Notes: generated by a model from the letters alone, not told the origin. A stretch of DNA of 64,000 bases from an uncultured Bacteroides sp. (GCA_944322285.1 CALUOR010000001.1:1-64000), one strand, 5' to 3'; shown: positions 18,837 to 28,960, numbered from the stretch's first letter. A program made the numbers and translations.

Positions 18837-19867
18837 AAGTATCCGTCATCATACCCGTCTACAATGTCGCTCCCTATGTAGAGCGTTGCCTTCTGTCAGT
18901 CCTGGACCAGACGTGGCAGGACATGGAGGTCCTTGTGGTCAACGACTGCACGCCGGACAACTCCATGGAGATTGTCCGCAGGGTAGTGGCCGACCATCCG
19001 CGGGGGACGATGGTGCGGGTGCTGGAGCACGAGGCCAATGGCGGACTTTCCGCGGCTCGCAATACGGGGATTCGTGCCGCCACAGGTGATTATCTTTACT
19101 TCTTGGATAGCGATGATTATCTGCCATCAGACAGCATTGAGAATCTGGCAGGGCCGGCGGCACAATGTTACGCAGATTTTGTGATAGGCAATTACAAGGT
19201 GACCGGGGCCGACTATTGGGCGCCTCCTCTGTGCCTGTCCACAGGCCTTTACGCAGGCAATGAAGTTATACTTTCAGCCTACTTGAAGGACAAATGGTAC
19301 GTCATGGCGTGGAACAAACTGGTTCGTAAGGACTGGCTGTATGACAACCGGCTTTTCTTCGAAGAAGGTATTGTGCATGAGGATGATTTGTGGTCTTTCT
19401 GGTTGGCTTGTCGTGCCGAACGGATGTATGTGGCCGATGTAGTCTCCTATTATTACGACATGCAGCCCCAGTCCATCATGCGTTCCCCTTCCAAGCGCAA
19501 TCTGGAATGCCGTGTCATTGTATTGAGTGACATATTTGATATTATCATTTCTACTCCAAGATTGCAGGCCAATCGTTTGGTCTATATTTTCTTTGAAACA
19601 TTGAAAGCCAAATATTTCGACCGCATTCTTTATTTCTCTTCGGACGAGACGTTCCGTTTCGAGAGTTATTGTATATTTAGGGCGAAGAAATATTTGCCTG
19701 TGAGTAAAGCGTTGTTCTATTTTCGGATAGGACTGGGGCTGGCGTTGCGCAATTTACATTATGCTTTACCGATACGCTTTGGATATGTTTATTTCAGACT
19801 ATATGTTCGGATAACGTATTACATTTCTGTTCTACCTAAAAAACTGAAAAGATGGCTTCACCTATAA
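18833..19867 (+). CDS. Family 2 glycosyltransferase
   Basis: 344 residues. The GT-A domain opens MKVSVIIPVYNVAPYVERCL, with VVNDCTPDNSMEIV and the metal-binding DSDD in YLYFLDSDDYLPSD near residue 93. The C-terminal third is basic and hydrophobic (KYLPVSKALFYFRIGLG), as in capsule/EPS GT2 enzymes. The ATG overlaps the ATPase stop upstream, and its own end overlaps the next GT2 by 16 bases: a coupled run of three genes. Donor and acceptor unknown. Confidence 0.92.
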   Translation: MKVSVIIPVYNVAPYVERCLLSVLDQTWQDMEVLVVNDCTPDNSMEIVRRVVADHPRGTMVRVLEHEANGGLSAARNTGIRAATGDYLYFLDSDDYLPSDSIENLAGPAAQCYADFVIGNYKVTGADYWAPPLCLSTGLYAGNEVILSAYLKDKWYVMAWNKLVRKDWLYDNRLFFEEGIVHEDDLWSFWLACRAERMYVADVVSYYYDMQPQSIMRSPSKRNLECRVIVLSDIFDIIISTPRLQANRLVYIFFETLKAKYFDRILYFSSDETFRFESYCIFRAKKYLPVSKALFYFRIGLGLALRNLHYALPIRFGYVYFRLYVRITYYISVLPKKLKRWLHL

Positions 19868-20886
19868 TTTCTGTCATAGTGCCCGTATATAAGACTGAGG
19901 AGTATTTGCCCCAATGTATTGAGAGTATTCTAGCGCAAAGTTTCACGAATTTTGAACTGCTGTTGGTTGACGACGGCAGCCCCGACCGTTGCGGTGAAAT
20001 CTGTGAGGAATACGCTAAAAGAGACTCTCGTATCAGGGCGTTCCATCAGCGGAATGCGGGTGTAAGTAAGGCGCGCAATTATGGACTTGAAAATGCTGCA
20101 GGAAAATACATTGTGTTTGTGGATTCGGATGATTATGTCTTGTTTGACTATTTGAGAGATTTGTACAATAGCCTGTCCGACGATAATTGTTTGGTTATTC
20201 ATACGGTAATCAAGTATTTTCCAGATGGAAATTCTGTGTGCTCTGATTGGCCTGAAACAACTATTGAAGGGAAAGAAACCTATCGCCTTTTGACGGAATA
20301 TGGGGATAAAAGTATCGGTTATCCCTATGGAAAATTGTTTAATAATGAGTTAATTCGTTCTCATCACCTTCGTTTCCCTGAGGATATATCCTTGTTGGAA
20401 GATTTGTTCTTTTTGTTCGATTATGTGCAAGTTGTTTCCTCTATAAAGATACGCAACATGGCGAATTATGTCTATCGGGTAGGACATTCCGATGCCGCTC
20501 TATCCGTAGCCTACAAGTCCTTGTCGGAAGAATGGCTCATATTCCAGACTTACTATCAGTATATTGAGAAGTTTGTCCTATCTTTCGGTGTTCGGTCGGT
20601 TGATTTTGAGGATACTTGGCGTTCACTTCGAATTTTATTTCATCGCATATTGTTGGTATTGTATTCTCGGAAAGAAGATAAGAGTTATAAAGAGCGCATA
20701 GCTTGTCTCAAGGAGTTGCGTCGCAAATATGCCTGTTGGATTCTTGCTTATTTCAAACCGGATTATTTGGCAGATAAGGTAACCGCTTATTTTTTGCGGA
20801 GGAAGTTGTATATGGGGGTGGATTTATGGATGCGTTTGTTGTTGGCAGTCCACTTTCGGAAAATGTTTGGAGGAAAGAGACAGTAA
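19852..20886 (+). CDS. Family 2 glycosyltransferase
   Basis: 344 residues. Opening IISVIVPVYKTEEYLPQCIE, donor-site segment LLVDDGSPDRCGEICEEYA, and DSDD in IVFVDSDDYV near residue 90. It overlaps the end of the previous GT2 and ends 4 bases before the stop of the convergent flippase gene. Closely similar in the first 100 residues to the GT2 at 23843, suggesting duplication. Cytosolic or peripheral-membrane enzyme adding one sugar to the lipid-linked repeat unit. Confidence 0.92.
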   Translation: MASPIISVIVPVYKTEEYLPQCIESILAQSFTNFELLLVDDGSPDRCGEICEEYAKRDSRIRAFHQRNAGVSKARNYGLENAAGKYIVFVDSDDYVLFDYLRDLYNSLSDDNCLVIHTVIKYFPDGNSVCSDWPETTIEGKETYRLLTEYGDKSIGYPYGKLFNNELIRSHHLRFPEDISLLEDLFFLFDYVQVVSSIKIRNMANYVYRVGHSDAALSVAYKSLSEEWLIFQTYYQYIEKFVLSFGVRSVDFEDTWRSLRILFHRILLVLYSRKEDKSYKERIACLKELRRKYACWILAYFKPDYLADKVTAYFLRRKLYMGVDLWMRLLLAVHFRKMFGGKRQ

Positions 20887-20890
20887 GTTC

Positions 20891-22426
20891 TTAGCGTATT
20901 TTTTTGATGAACCGATGGATAAAGAAACGGAATTCAGCAAAACATATATAGAACAAAATGCCACATAATAGGCCATAGCCGGTGACGGTCGCAATGCCGT
21001 ATATTCCCCAATGCAGAAATGACTTTTGAGGAAATGAGGGAATGAGGGAAAGTATTTCCCGGCAGATTCCTCCCACGAATAAAAGTATGAATAGATGAGC
21101 GAGATTTTTTTTCCAATAGAAGATAATCGGCTTTTTGAATCCCTTACTGTAAAGGAAATAAGGTTTCCAAATGCAAACAATGAGCAACAGACTTGTGGTA
21201 TTGCCCAATAAAATTCCGGGGAGTCCCCACAATGAACCACCAACGATAGATACGGTTAAATTGATGCCTATTTCTGCTACCGGGGCCCAAGTGTCATAAA
21301 ACAGACCGTAGCCATATAGAAACTGATCTACCGCACCACGTGTATAATTAATGAGCGAATTGATGATGAGCAGTATGAGAACGGAGTAGGGAAGAATGTA
21401 GTTTTCGCCTAACCACAAAGTGATGAAAGGTTCTGTCAATTGCAACAACCCGAACGACACGCAACCTGCAATGAGGAATCGGATTCCCATCAACTCCCAA
21501 AATATGCTTTGTATTTTTTTTGTATCGCCTTCCGCTATCAGATTGCCAACACTGGCGTTGGTTCCCGACAGCAGGTTGTTGACAAAATGCGTGATTTTGT
21601 CGATGATGATGGTGTAGTTCCCGTAGTGAGCCACTGTCTTCAGTGACACGAAAGCATAAATCAAAAGAGGAGATGTTTGGAACTGAACAAAAACAGCCAA
21701 TTTGTGTACAAATAGTTGTTTGGTATAGCTGATGACTTCTGGATAGTTTTTGAAGAGTTGCTTCCCCTGCCGGCTACTTTCTTCCAACCACGGATATACC
21801 TGTTTGATCTTCACATTTAGGATAAAGGCGTAAAAGATACCTAACAGCAGTTCCAAAGCAATCCAAAAGTAATAGTTTCCCGTATAGTATGCGACAGCCA
21901 TTTGCAACAAGGTCTTTACGATGACTGCGCTTTGGTAATAAATCGTCACGACATAGTTTCGTTGGTCAGCTCCTAACAACGTTTGTTTGTAATTGAAAAA
22001 ATAGCTGAAAAGCGATGAAGCCAACATAGAAAAATAGGCAAAGTAGATAACGCCGTATGAAAAAGGCGTATCGGGGAAAATGAAAGGCAGGAAACAGGCT
22101 AAGGCACATCCTGCCCCCAAAATGACGAATCCGATCCGTTGGTAGATATACCCGAAGACGGCTATGGTCTCGTTGATTTTTTTTCGGTCGTCTGCAAACA
22201 GCGGCTTATACAGAAGATAACCGATGGCGGAACCGATACCCAGTTCCGCTAAATTCAGGAAGTTTAGCAGATTACCCAGCGTACTGCTTAACCCTACAAA
22301 TTCATCGCCTAAAGCGGACAAGAAAATCTTTCTGGAAAAGAAAGAGACGATCAACGATAGAAAGTAAAAAAGAAGATTTGCTTTGGCATTGAGCAGTGAT
22401 TTCTTGATGCGTGATTCGTGTGGCAT
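20891..22426 (-). CDS. Polysaccharide flippase (Wzx-like, MOP superfamily)
   Basis: 511 residues with about 12-14 hydrophobic segments (for example ANLLFYFLSLIVSFFSRKIF, LVILGAGCALACFLPFIFP-like stretch, FLIAGCVSFGLLQLTEPFI). The N-terminal GDEFVGLSSTLGNLLNFLNLAELGIGSAI pattern is typical of polysaccharide-biosynthesis MOP flippases. It would move undecaprenyl-linked repeat units across the inner membrane. Located 17 bases after the GT4 gene on the same strand. It is the only flippase in the window. Confidence 0.88.
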   Translation of the reverse strand: MPHESRIKKSLLNAKANLLFYFLSLIVSFFSRKIFLSALGDEFVGLSSTLGNLLNFLNLAELGIGSAIGYLLYKPLFADDRKKINETIAVFGYIYQRIGFVILGAGCALACFLPFIFPDTPFSYGVIYFAYFSMLASSLFSYFFNYKQTLLGADQRNYVVTIYYQSAVIVKTLLQMAVAYYTGNYYFWIALELLLGIFYAFILNVKIKQVYPWLEESSRQGKQLFKNYPEVISYTKQLFVHKLAVFVQFQTSPLLIYAFVSLKTVAHYGNYTIIIDKITHFVNNLLSGTNASVGNLIAEGDTKKIQSIFWELMGIRFLIAGCVSFGLLQLTEPFITLWLGENYILPYSVLILLIINSLINYTRGAVDQFLYGYGLFYDTWAPVAEIGINLTVSIVGGSLWGLPGILLGNTTSLLLIVCIWKPYFLYSKGFKKPIIFYWKKNLAHLFILLFVGGICREILSLIPSFPQKSFLHWGIYGIATVTGYGLLCGILFYICFAEFRFFIHRFIKKIR

Positions 22427-22443
22427 GACGTTATGTTACAGTT

Positions 22444-23622
22444 TTAATTCCGGTCGTTTTTTAGTTTCTGAAACAGTTTTTCCCACTCGTTGCCAATCCG
22501 ACGGATGTTGTACTTCCCAACGGATTGAATGCAGGCTTGCGCCATTTTCGCGCGTTTCGTTTCGTCCTTCATCAGTACGGTCAGTTCTCGTGCAAAACGA
22601 TGGAGGGAGAAAGGTGGCACGAGGATGCCATTTTCTCCATTCTCGATAAGGTCTGCTGCTGCTGCGTACGAATTGAAGATGACAGGGATGGTGCCGAAAG
22701 TCATGGCTTCCGCTATTACCATGCCCCAACCTTCCCAATCGCTGGTTAGGCACAAAATGGATGCTTCTTGGTAGAATGGCTTCGGGTCTTGATAGCCCAT
22801 AAAGCGGACTCTTTCAAACTTTCTGCATTCTTGTTCCAATTCCGGTCTGAATCCACCGTCACCTACCAACAATAGTTCCCAGTCTGGAAATTTCATATAG
22901 ATGCGTTTCCATATTCCGATAAGTCGTTCTAGTCTCTTTTGCCTCCATTCAATCCTGCCAACATATAGCAGTTGCTTTTTCTTGGGATGTATTGACAACG
23001 AGCATGGATAAGCGTTAGGATTATGAATGGCCACAATTTTTTGAGAATCTATAGGCACAATCTTTCTGAATGAGGGAATAAACGAAGGAGAAAGCAAGCA
23101 GATGACATCTGTGCATTCTAGGCATTTTTCATATTTTTGTATAAGTCGTTTACGGTAATTGTATTTTCGGTAAGGCACTTTAAAAATACGCACAGTACCT
23201 TTTATCTTTTGCCATAATGTCTGATTCCACCAAAACATAGTATCATCAAACATGCGGTCGTATTCATATAGAGGATTGTAGTGCTGAACACAAATGCCGC
23301 GTACCCACTTAATGTCTTTAGAAAAACGGCACAATTCGGAATAATTGGTGAAATCCTGATTGATTACAATATCAATATTTTTCTTTTTTACATAATTGCG
23401 ATAGAACAGACCATTCTCTTCTGTAAGATTATGAGTTGGATTAGGAAAAAATGTATACTGTGCTGGAAATGGATAATTCATCGATTTTTCATCGCCACGA
23501 TTGTGTAAGTAGAATATACAGTGTCCTCTACGGGCTAGTTCTTTAGCGAGGAGGTCTGTGACTCTTTCTATTCCTCCACGTTCGGGGTGAAGTATTCTGC
23601 TGTATACAAATAAAATATTCAT
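22444..23622 (-). CDS. Family 4 glycosyltransferase
   Basis: 392 residues from ATG 23622 (MNILFVYSRILHPERGGIER); an in-frame ATG at 23796 adds a 58-residue stretch with no counterpart in the family and is rejected. The N-terminal Rossmann domain has the PERGGIERV glycine motif. The C-terminal domain has KQLLYVGRIEWRQKRLERLI and the donor-binding stretch SDWEGWGMVIAEAMTFGTIPV. Retaining GT-B enzyme of the polysaccharide locus, followed by the flippase. Confidence 0.88.
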   Translation of the reverse strand: MNILFVYSRILHPERGGIERVTDLLAKELARRGHCIFYLHNRGDEKSMNYPFPAQYTFFPNPTHNLTEENGLFYRNYVKKKNIDIVINQDFTNYSELCRFSKDIKWVRGICVQHYNPLYEYDRMFDDTMFWWNQTLWQKIKGTVRIFKVPYRKYNYRKRLIQKYEKCLECTDVICLLSPSFIPSFRKIVPIDSQKIVAIHNPNAYPCSLSIHPKKKQLLYVGRIEWRQKRLERLIGIWKRIYMKFPDWELLLVGDGGFRPELEQECRKFERVRFMGYQDPKPFYQEASILCLTSDWEGWGMVIAEAMTFGTIPVIFNSYAAAADLIENGENGILVPPFSLHRFARELTVLMKDETKRAKMAQACIQSVGKYNIRRIGNEWEKLFQKLKNDRN

Positions 23623-23781
23623 GTATATTTCTTTTCGTATTCTGTCTGTGTTGTACAGAGGAAACAAATTCTTAATATTATTATGCAAAGAAACGAATAA
23701 AAAACGAGTAAGCAAAAATATTATACTTTTTATACACTTCAATATTTTTATAATATTCATCTGTTTTTGAATGATATTAAT

Positions 23782-23789
23782 TATCTTTG
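23782..23789 (+). promoter_or_regulatory. Bacteroides -7 element before GT2 (23843)
   Basis: TATCTTTG lies 53 bases before the ATG. The start itself is preceded by GGAGGAGAG, an unusually clear Shine-Dalgarno-like sequence for this group. Confidence 0.5.
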
Positions 23790-23842
23790 CCTCCATATAA
23801 TGTTAAAATATCATTTCAAGACAGTTTTAGGAGGAGAGAAAT

Positions 23843-24892
23843 ATGAAGCCTGTTTTATCAGTGATTGTTCCTGTGTACAAAGCCGAAGCTTATTTGCCTC
23901 GTTGTATAGAGAGCATTTTAGCACAGACATTTACCGATTATGAGTTGCTGTTGATTGACGATGGTAGTCCTGATGATTGCGGTAGAATCTGTGATGAATA
24001 TGCAAGGAAAGATATGCGCGTTCGGGTGTTTCATCAAGACAACAAAGGAGCGAGTGCAGCGTGTAATCTTGGTATAGATTCTGCCTTTGGTAGATATCTT
24101 GTTTTTGTTGATTCTGATGATTGGGTGTTACCTAATTATTTGCATGATCTCTATGAAGATGTTTGTGCACATTCAGGTGTCGGATTAATCATTCATGGTT
24201 TAATGAAAGTAGATTCGCACAAAAAAAAATTGGGTGAGCTGGTCTTACCTGACACTTATTTGCCTGCTGACCGAATATATGAGGCTTTTGGGGAAAGTAA
24301 GATTGCAGAAATGGGCTATCAAGCTGGTAAGATATATGATAAATCTGTTTTTGACGCACATCATATCCGTTTCAATGAAAACATTCATTTCCGGCAAGAT
24401 TTGTTACTCATGTATTCATATTTGTTTTTCTGTGATTACATTTATTGTCGGCATGTAATAAATTATGTTTATGCTATTCATAATTCTTCACAGTCTGGTG
24501 GTCATTTGAATCCTTTTGAAACGGAATTCAGAGGTTTGACCACTTTTTTAAGAATGTGGGAATGTATAAAGGAAAAATGGAATGTTCATAATGAAACGTA
24601 TATAAAATTTCTTTTGTTATTTCCTTTTCAAAGAGCTTTAAAGACAAACTATCAGCCCTATTATAGTGTGAATAGAAAAACAAGAATCAATCATTTGAGG
24701 AAATTGGTTGATATTATCGGAAATGAACTTTATATATGCACTCAGACTGGTTATAAAATTGACGGATTTGGAGGTTTGCTTTTGAAATATCGTTTGTTTG
24801 CTTGTTATGATAGGTTTATCTCATTGATGTTTCGTTTTCCTATTAGGCGTTTTTTATATGATTCTATACGAGCCTTAGGTAAAGACTATTAG
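23843..24892 (+). CDS. Family 2 glycosyltransferase
   Basis: 349 residues. LSVIVPVYKAEAYLPRCIES opening, LLIDDGSPDDCGRICDEYAR, and DSDD in LVFVDSDDWVLP near residue 92. The first ~100 residues closely parallel the GT2 at 19852, the rest diverges, as expected when acceptor specificity changes. The gene stands alone, flanked by divergent GT4 and a decayed 0.8-kb stretch. It is more A/T-rich than the upstream pair. Confidence 0.92.
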   Translation: MKPVLSVIVPVYKAEAYLPRCIESILAQTFTDYELLLIDDGSPDDCGRICDEYARKDMRVRVFHQDNKGASAACNLGIDSAFGRYLVFVDSDDWVLPNYLHDLYEDVCAHSGVGLIIHGLMKVDSHKKKLGELVLPDTYLPADRIYEAFGESKIAEMGYQAGKIYDKSVFDAHHIRFNENIHFRQDLLLMYSYLFFCDYIYCRHVINYVYAIHNSSQSGGHLNPFETEFRGLTTFLRMWECIKEKWNVHNETYIKFLLLFPFQRALKTNYQPYYSVNRKTRINHLRKLVDIIGNELYICTQTGYKIDGFGGLLLKYRLFACYDRFISLMFRFPIRRFLYDSIRALGKDY

Positions 24893-25685
24893 CTATATGT
24901 CTATAGACCTGCAGACTATTACAAGTCAGATACATGGTTATTTCCCCTATAATATTTAACCGTTTCACAAAAAAGGTTATTTTTGTTGCGAGAAATAAAA
25001 TGGTGTACGAAAAATGGAATTTCGCAAAACTTCCATAAAATAAAGTGTAACAAAGCGATAGATCGTTTAAGTATTATAGGATGCTTTGCCATTTATCGGT
25101 TCAGTCCGAAAAGTCGGTTGCGGGAAACGATGCACGAACCTTTATGGCCCGATGTATATAGCTGACTTCTTTGCACAATTAATAATCGTGCGGTGTGAAG
25201 GTTACTGATCGTACGGGCGGACGATTCTAATCGTACAACCTATCAAGCTATATGAACTGGTTTCCCCAGTAATAAAACATGCCGATGCAACCGGGTTTTC
25301 AGACTGACCCCATTTATCATTGTTTACTTTATTACGTATCTTATGAATCTTTTGCAACTATGTTTTCTGGTTGACCCGTATTTTCGAATTATGAAGTTTT
25401 GTTCGGTTGAAATCAGAGAAGAGAGGAACAGGTAGACGCTTTTATGGAACGGATATACCATAGGGTGGTAATGATGCTGCGGAATGTGCGAACTATGGCG
25501 AACTGATGGGTAGACTCGCTAACTATACGATAAATCAATGGGAATCTTTGAAGAATGTCCTCAAGGATAGCTCGGCAGAGATATCGAATAATCTCTTCGG
25601 GCAGAGGATAAAACTTTATCGACCGTCTTACTGCCGATAAAGTTACTGTGGCGGAAAATAGGAGTGGATCCAGATTTTTTCGATA
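24893..25685. other. Gene-poor decayed stretch
   Basis: No intact gene. It holds an IS66-type transposase remnant at about 25497-25640. The rest is A/T-rich with no long open frame I would call a gene (one 60-codon frame at 24983-25165 has no recognisable content). Confidence 0.6.
25497..25640 (+). pseudogene. IS66-family transposase C-terminal remnant
   Basis: In one plus-strand frame the text reads GELMGRLANYTINQWESLKN, then DSSAEISNNLFGQRIKLYRP. This matches the IS66 transposase end region, in which a helix around 'A.NY...W..L' precedes the '(D/S)NN..E.....' motif. No start, no terminal repeats and no rest of the gene are visible, so it is a fossil. Confidence 0.55.
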
Positions 25686-26573
25686 TTATTGTTCGCACGA
25701 TAATTTTATCCAATTCTTGGGTACAGGATTGTTGTATTTTTCATTGTTTAGCCACTTGTTTGGTGCAATGACGATTTTTTCAGGATATTCATTAAGCCAT
25801 GCACCCCACCATGAAAAAGATGAATTGGCAATGATATGATGTTTGCAATAGGTCATTAGTTGCATATCACGAAAACTTTCCATCCCAGTGTTCCAATCTA
25901 CGTATATGATTCTATCATTTGGAAGCAAAGAATGTATGTTCTCCTGACACCATTTTACATCATCAGAAAAGACACAAAACAATATATTTTTCTTATGTAA
26001 GATATCTGTTATATAATGGATAGCTCTTTTATAGTATTGTATTGTACAAATTCCACTGAATAAGGGGTTAGACAGATAGTCTCCTCTTCGTATATGGATA
26101 GATATACTTTCTGAATGTTTTAATAATGCTGCTATATCAGCGTTTTTCCCGCATAAATCCACAAATGTAAATGCTTTTCTTATTTCATGCTCAGTATGAC
26201 TGAAATATTCTATGTGTTGCCAATATCCGTCAAGATACACATTCCCCTTTAGTGAAAAAAGCCCAGTATCAAATGGTGCATTTTCTTTTTCTTTATAGAC
26301 ACTCTTTCGCTGTGGTAATTGATTGGTTAATAGACTTAATCGATAACTTATGCACGGATAACAGACTTTAGTTAATTGAAATACTGAAGCTTGATTAAAT
26401 TCAATCTTAGGGAACGCACGCTTGAGTTCGAATCCATAATGTGCTCCGTAGTGTTGTATAAAATTTAAATCCAATAAGACTTGCTCTTCAGGATAGTGCT
26501 TTTTCAATCCGATTGATAAAGCATATTGGAACATTTGGTTTCCTAATCCTCCAGTTATTTTTATGATTTTCAT
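25686..26573 (-). CDS. Alpha-1,2-fucosyltransferase-like (GT11)
   Basis: 295 residues from ATG 26573 (MKIIKITGGLGNQMFQYAL), the usual GT11 start; an ATG 24 bases earlier adds nothing recognisable. Motifs: GGLGNQMFQYA near 8-18, the GDP-fucose site SIHIRRGDYLSNP near 158-170, and the C-terminal NSSFSWWGAWLN near 257-268, all GT11 hallmarks. It likely adds fucose or a related deoxysugar to the surface polysaccharide. Divergent from the broken ATPase gene. Confidence 0.93.
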   Translation of the reverse strand: MKIIKITGGLGNQMFQYALSIGLKKHYPEEQVLLDLNFIQHYGAHYGFELKRAFPKIEFNQASVFQLTKVCYPCISYRLSLLTNQLPQRKSVYKEKENAPFDTGLFSLKGNVYLDGYWQHIEYFSHTEHEIRKAFTFVDLCGKNADIAALLKHSESISIHIRRGDYLSNPLFSGICTIQYYKRAIHYITDILHKKNILFCVFSDDVKWCQENIHSLLPNDRIIYVDWNTGMESFRDMQLMTYCKHHIIANSSFSWWGAWLNEYPEKIVIAPNKWLNNEKYNNPVPKNWIKLSCEQ

Positions 26574-26681
26574 AATAGTTTTTTTGCAAAGAAACAAATA
26601 TTATTCTAACTATACAAATTTGCCATTCTCAAAATAAATCCGTTTCTTTGTAAACCGATAATCTCAAAAGGGGACAAAAAC

Positions 26682-26990
26682 ATGATGATGAAATATCTCA
26701 TAGGCGTTCAGAGTTTCGACCCACTCATTGAAAACGGTTATGTCTATGCAGACGAGACCAATCTGGTTTACCAACTGGTTGCCACTGGCAAGATATATTT
26801 CCTAAGCCGTCCGCGCCGCTTCGGGAAAAGCCTGCTGGTATCTACCTTGAAGTTTACTTTCAAGGCAGGAAAGACTTGTTCAATGGCTTGGTCATCGAGC
26901 GGTTGGAAACGGAGTAGGCGGAATATCCGGCGTTCCGCATAGGTGTGAGTTTCTTTTCGCAGACGGGGACGGTGGAGGAGTGGAAAACAA
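26682..26990 (+). pseudogene. Broken AAA-ATPase-like gene (relative of 17106-18836)
   Basis: The N-terminal 60 residues are good: IGVQSFDPLIENGYVYADET followed by FLSRPRRFGKSLLVSTLKF, the Walker-A-like motif of the family. Then the frame shifts: the expected continuation VYFQGRKDLFNGLVIERLET reads in the next frame, meets TAG at about 26909, and goes on as AEYPAFRIGVSFFSQTGTVE until near 26997. The remaining ~500 codons are missing; the GT2 start follows at 27007. Confidence 0.8.
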
Positions 26991-27006
26991 AAATTTGAAA
27001 AAGTAT

Positions 27007-28062
27007 ATGCAGAACGATAAGATAACAATAGGCATTCCTATATACAATGCGGCAGAGTGGCTGGAAAGGTCACTTCTTTCCGCTTTAAATCAGACGTATT
27101 CCAACATCGAATATATTTTTGTGGATGACAAAGGAAACAGCATGGACATTGTGAGACAGGTGTTGGAGACACATCCTAGGGGTAATGATGTGCGTATTAT
27201 AGCGCATGAAAAGAACAGGGGGATATCCGCAAGCCGCAATACGGCATTGAATAACGCGACGGGACGCTATTTCTTTACGATGGATTGCGATGACACGATA
27301 GCCCCTGATTGCATAGCCAAACTCTATGCGGCTATGTGCGAGCATCCGGTAGATTTTGTGGCAGGTTCTTTTGTACTTGAAGATATGCAGGGGAAAAAGT
27401 TCGGAGGATGTCATTATTCCCAGACCTTGGTGGAAGGTGAAGAGGGAAGCCATAGTGTAGCTTATTATCGGTATGGAAGTAATCATCGGATATTGGCTTA
27501 CGCATGGAACAGGTTGTATGACATTGATTTTTTACGCAAACACCATATTCAGTGGGAAGAAGAATACACTCTTATCGATGACGCATGGTTTACTTATCAA
27601 GTATTGTTGTGTGCAAAGTCTTGTTTACTAATACCAGATGTTACCCTTTTTTATTTATGTAATTCAAGTTCCGTAACAGGAAGAGCGTCCGCGCAGGGTT
27701 ACTCGGAACCAATAGCCCGCCAGTTTGTAAGTATAGAAAAGAAAAAAAGCGCATATATCGCTCCATTGGCCGATGCGAAAGTTTACCGAGGGCTTTTGGC
27801 TGACATTATGAAAATGGGTGTATATCATAGTTATCGTGTAATTGCTTCTTTAAGCATATCTCCAAAGTTACAACGAAAGTATGCTTACAATTTACTGCAT
27901 TTAGATACTATTCCTCCACGTAGTGGAGCAGGTAACTATACGTTGTGGTACTGCACTTTGCGTTTGTTTTTTGCTTTACCCATGAGTTTGAAATTGGGAT
28001 TAGTGCGATTGATGGTTGCGATTGACTTGAAGCAGAAAATCAAACGCTGGATTCATTTCTGA
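27007..28062 (+). CDS. Family 2 glycosyltransferase
   Basis: 351 residues from ATG 27007 (MQNDKITIGIPIYNAAEWLE); nine earlier in-frame codons belong to the ATPase remnant region. Donor motif FVDDKGNSMDIVRQVLETHP and the DxD-type MDCDDTIAPD near residue 92. It resembles the GT2 at 18833, which also follows an ATPase gene of the same family. Followed by another GT2. Confidence 0.9.
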   Translation: MQNDKITIGIPIYNAAEWLERSLLSALNQTYSNIEYIFVDDKGNSMDIVRQVLETHPRGNDVRIIAHEKNRGISASRNTALNNATGRYFFTMDCDDTIAPDCIAKLYAAMCEHPVDFVAGSFVLEDMQGKKFGGCHYSQTLVEGEEGSHSVAYYRYGSNHRILAYAWNRLYDIDFLRKHHIQWEEEYTLIDDAWFTYQVLLCAKSCLLIPDVTLFYLCNSSSVTGRASAQGYSEPIARQFVSIEKKKSAYIAPLADAKVYRGLLADIMKMGVYHSYRVIASLSISPKLQRKYAYNLLHLDTIPPRSGAGNYTLWYCTLRLFFALPMSLKLGLVRLMVAIDLKQKIKRWIHF

Positions 28063-28083
28063 TTTTTATCGTATTTGTATGCT

Positions 28084-28956
28084 ATGGTATCCATCATCAC
28101 TGTAAACTACAACGGTTGGCGTGACACGTGCGAGATGGTCGCTTCCTTTCGCAAGCACGAAATCTGTCCTTACGAGATAATTGTCGTAGATAACGCTTCT
28201 ACAGGAGATGATGTGGAGCGTATTGCGGAACAATGTCCGGATATTAAGTTGGTAAGGAGCAAGCTGAATTTGGGTTTTGCAGGGGGGAATAACTTAGGGC
28301 TTCGGGAGGCTTCTGGTGAGTATCTCTTTTTCTTAAACAATGACGTGATTATTAAGGCTCCAGTTCTGCAACCGCTGATCGAATGCCTACAAGGAGGCGA
28401 GTGGGGAGCCGTCTCTCCTTGCATCGAGAGTCTGTATAAAATGGGAGAATTGCAATATTATGGATATTGCGATTTGACTTCGGTCACTTTGAGGCATACG
28501 ACAAAGCCTTATGATTCATCACGTAGGAATGATTTTCTGCAACCTCATCAGACGGATATCTTGCACGGTTGCGCCCTGATGGTGCGTCGAGATGTAATAG
28601 AGCATGTCGGATCGATGTACGAAGGTTATTTCCTTTTTTATGAAGAGTTCGATTGGAGCCTACGGATGCGTGAAGCTGGTTACAAGTTGTTTTACGAACC
28701 TCATGCTGTGGTGTACCATAAAGAAGGAGCAACCATTGTTCGGAAGACTCCGTTAAGAGAATATTATCTCTATCGGGCGAGGGTGATGTACGCTCGGCGC
28801 AATGTAAAAGGTTATCGCAAAGGATTATCTTGTTTGTATTTATTGAGCATAGTAATGCCAACCAAGATAGTGGGGTATTTGAAAAACAAGCGTCCGGACT
28901 TGGCCAAGGCTGTATGGCTGGGCACATGGGACGGACTATTTGCCTCTATCCATTAA
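28084..28956 (+). CDS. Family 2 glycosyltransferase (rhamnosyltransferase-like)
   Basis: 290 residues from ATG 28084 (MVSIITVNYNGWRDTCEMVA); a TTG 9 bases earlier is unlikely. Motifs of the WcaE/rhamnosyltransferase-like GT2 branch: VVDNASTGDD, NLGFAGGNNLGLREA, FLNNDVIIK near 85, and FLFYEEFDWSLRMREAGYK near 185. It follows the previous GT2 by 21 bases and is convergent with the DUF4468 gene (4-base gap). Confidence 0.92.
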   Translation: MVSIITVNYNGWRDTCEMVASFRKHEICPYEIIVVDNASTGDDVERIAEQCPDIKLVRSKLNLGFAGGNNLGLREASGEYLFFLNNDVIIKAPVLQPLIECLQGGEWGAVSPCIESLYKMGELQYYGYCDLTSVTLRHTTKPYDSSRRNDFLQPHQTDILHGCALMVRRDVIEHVGSMYEGYFLFYEEFDWSLRMREAGYKLFYEPHAVVYHKEGATIVRKTPLREYYLYRARVMYARRNVKGYRKGLSCLYLLSIVMPTKIVGYLKNKRPDLAKAVWLGTWDGLFASIH

Positions 28957-28960
28957 TAAG

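Noticed and set aside
22444-23796. Longer GT4 start at 23796
   Set aside because: The extra 58 residues have no family match and the ATG at 23622 gives the normal GT4 opening.
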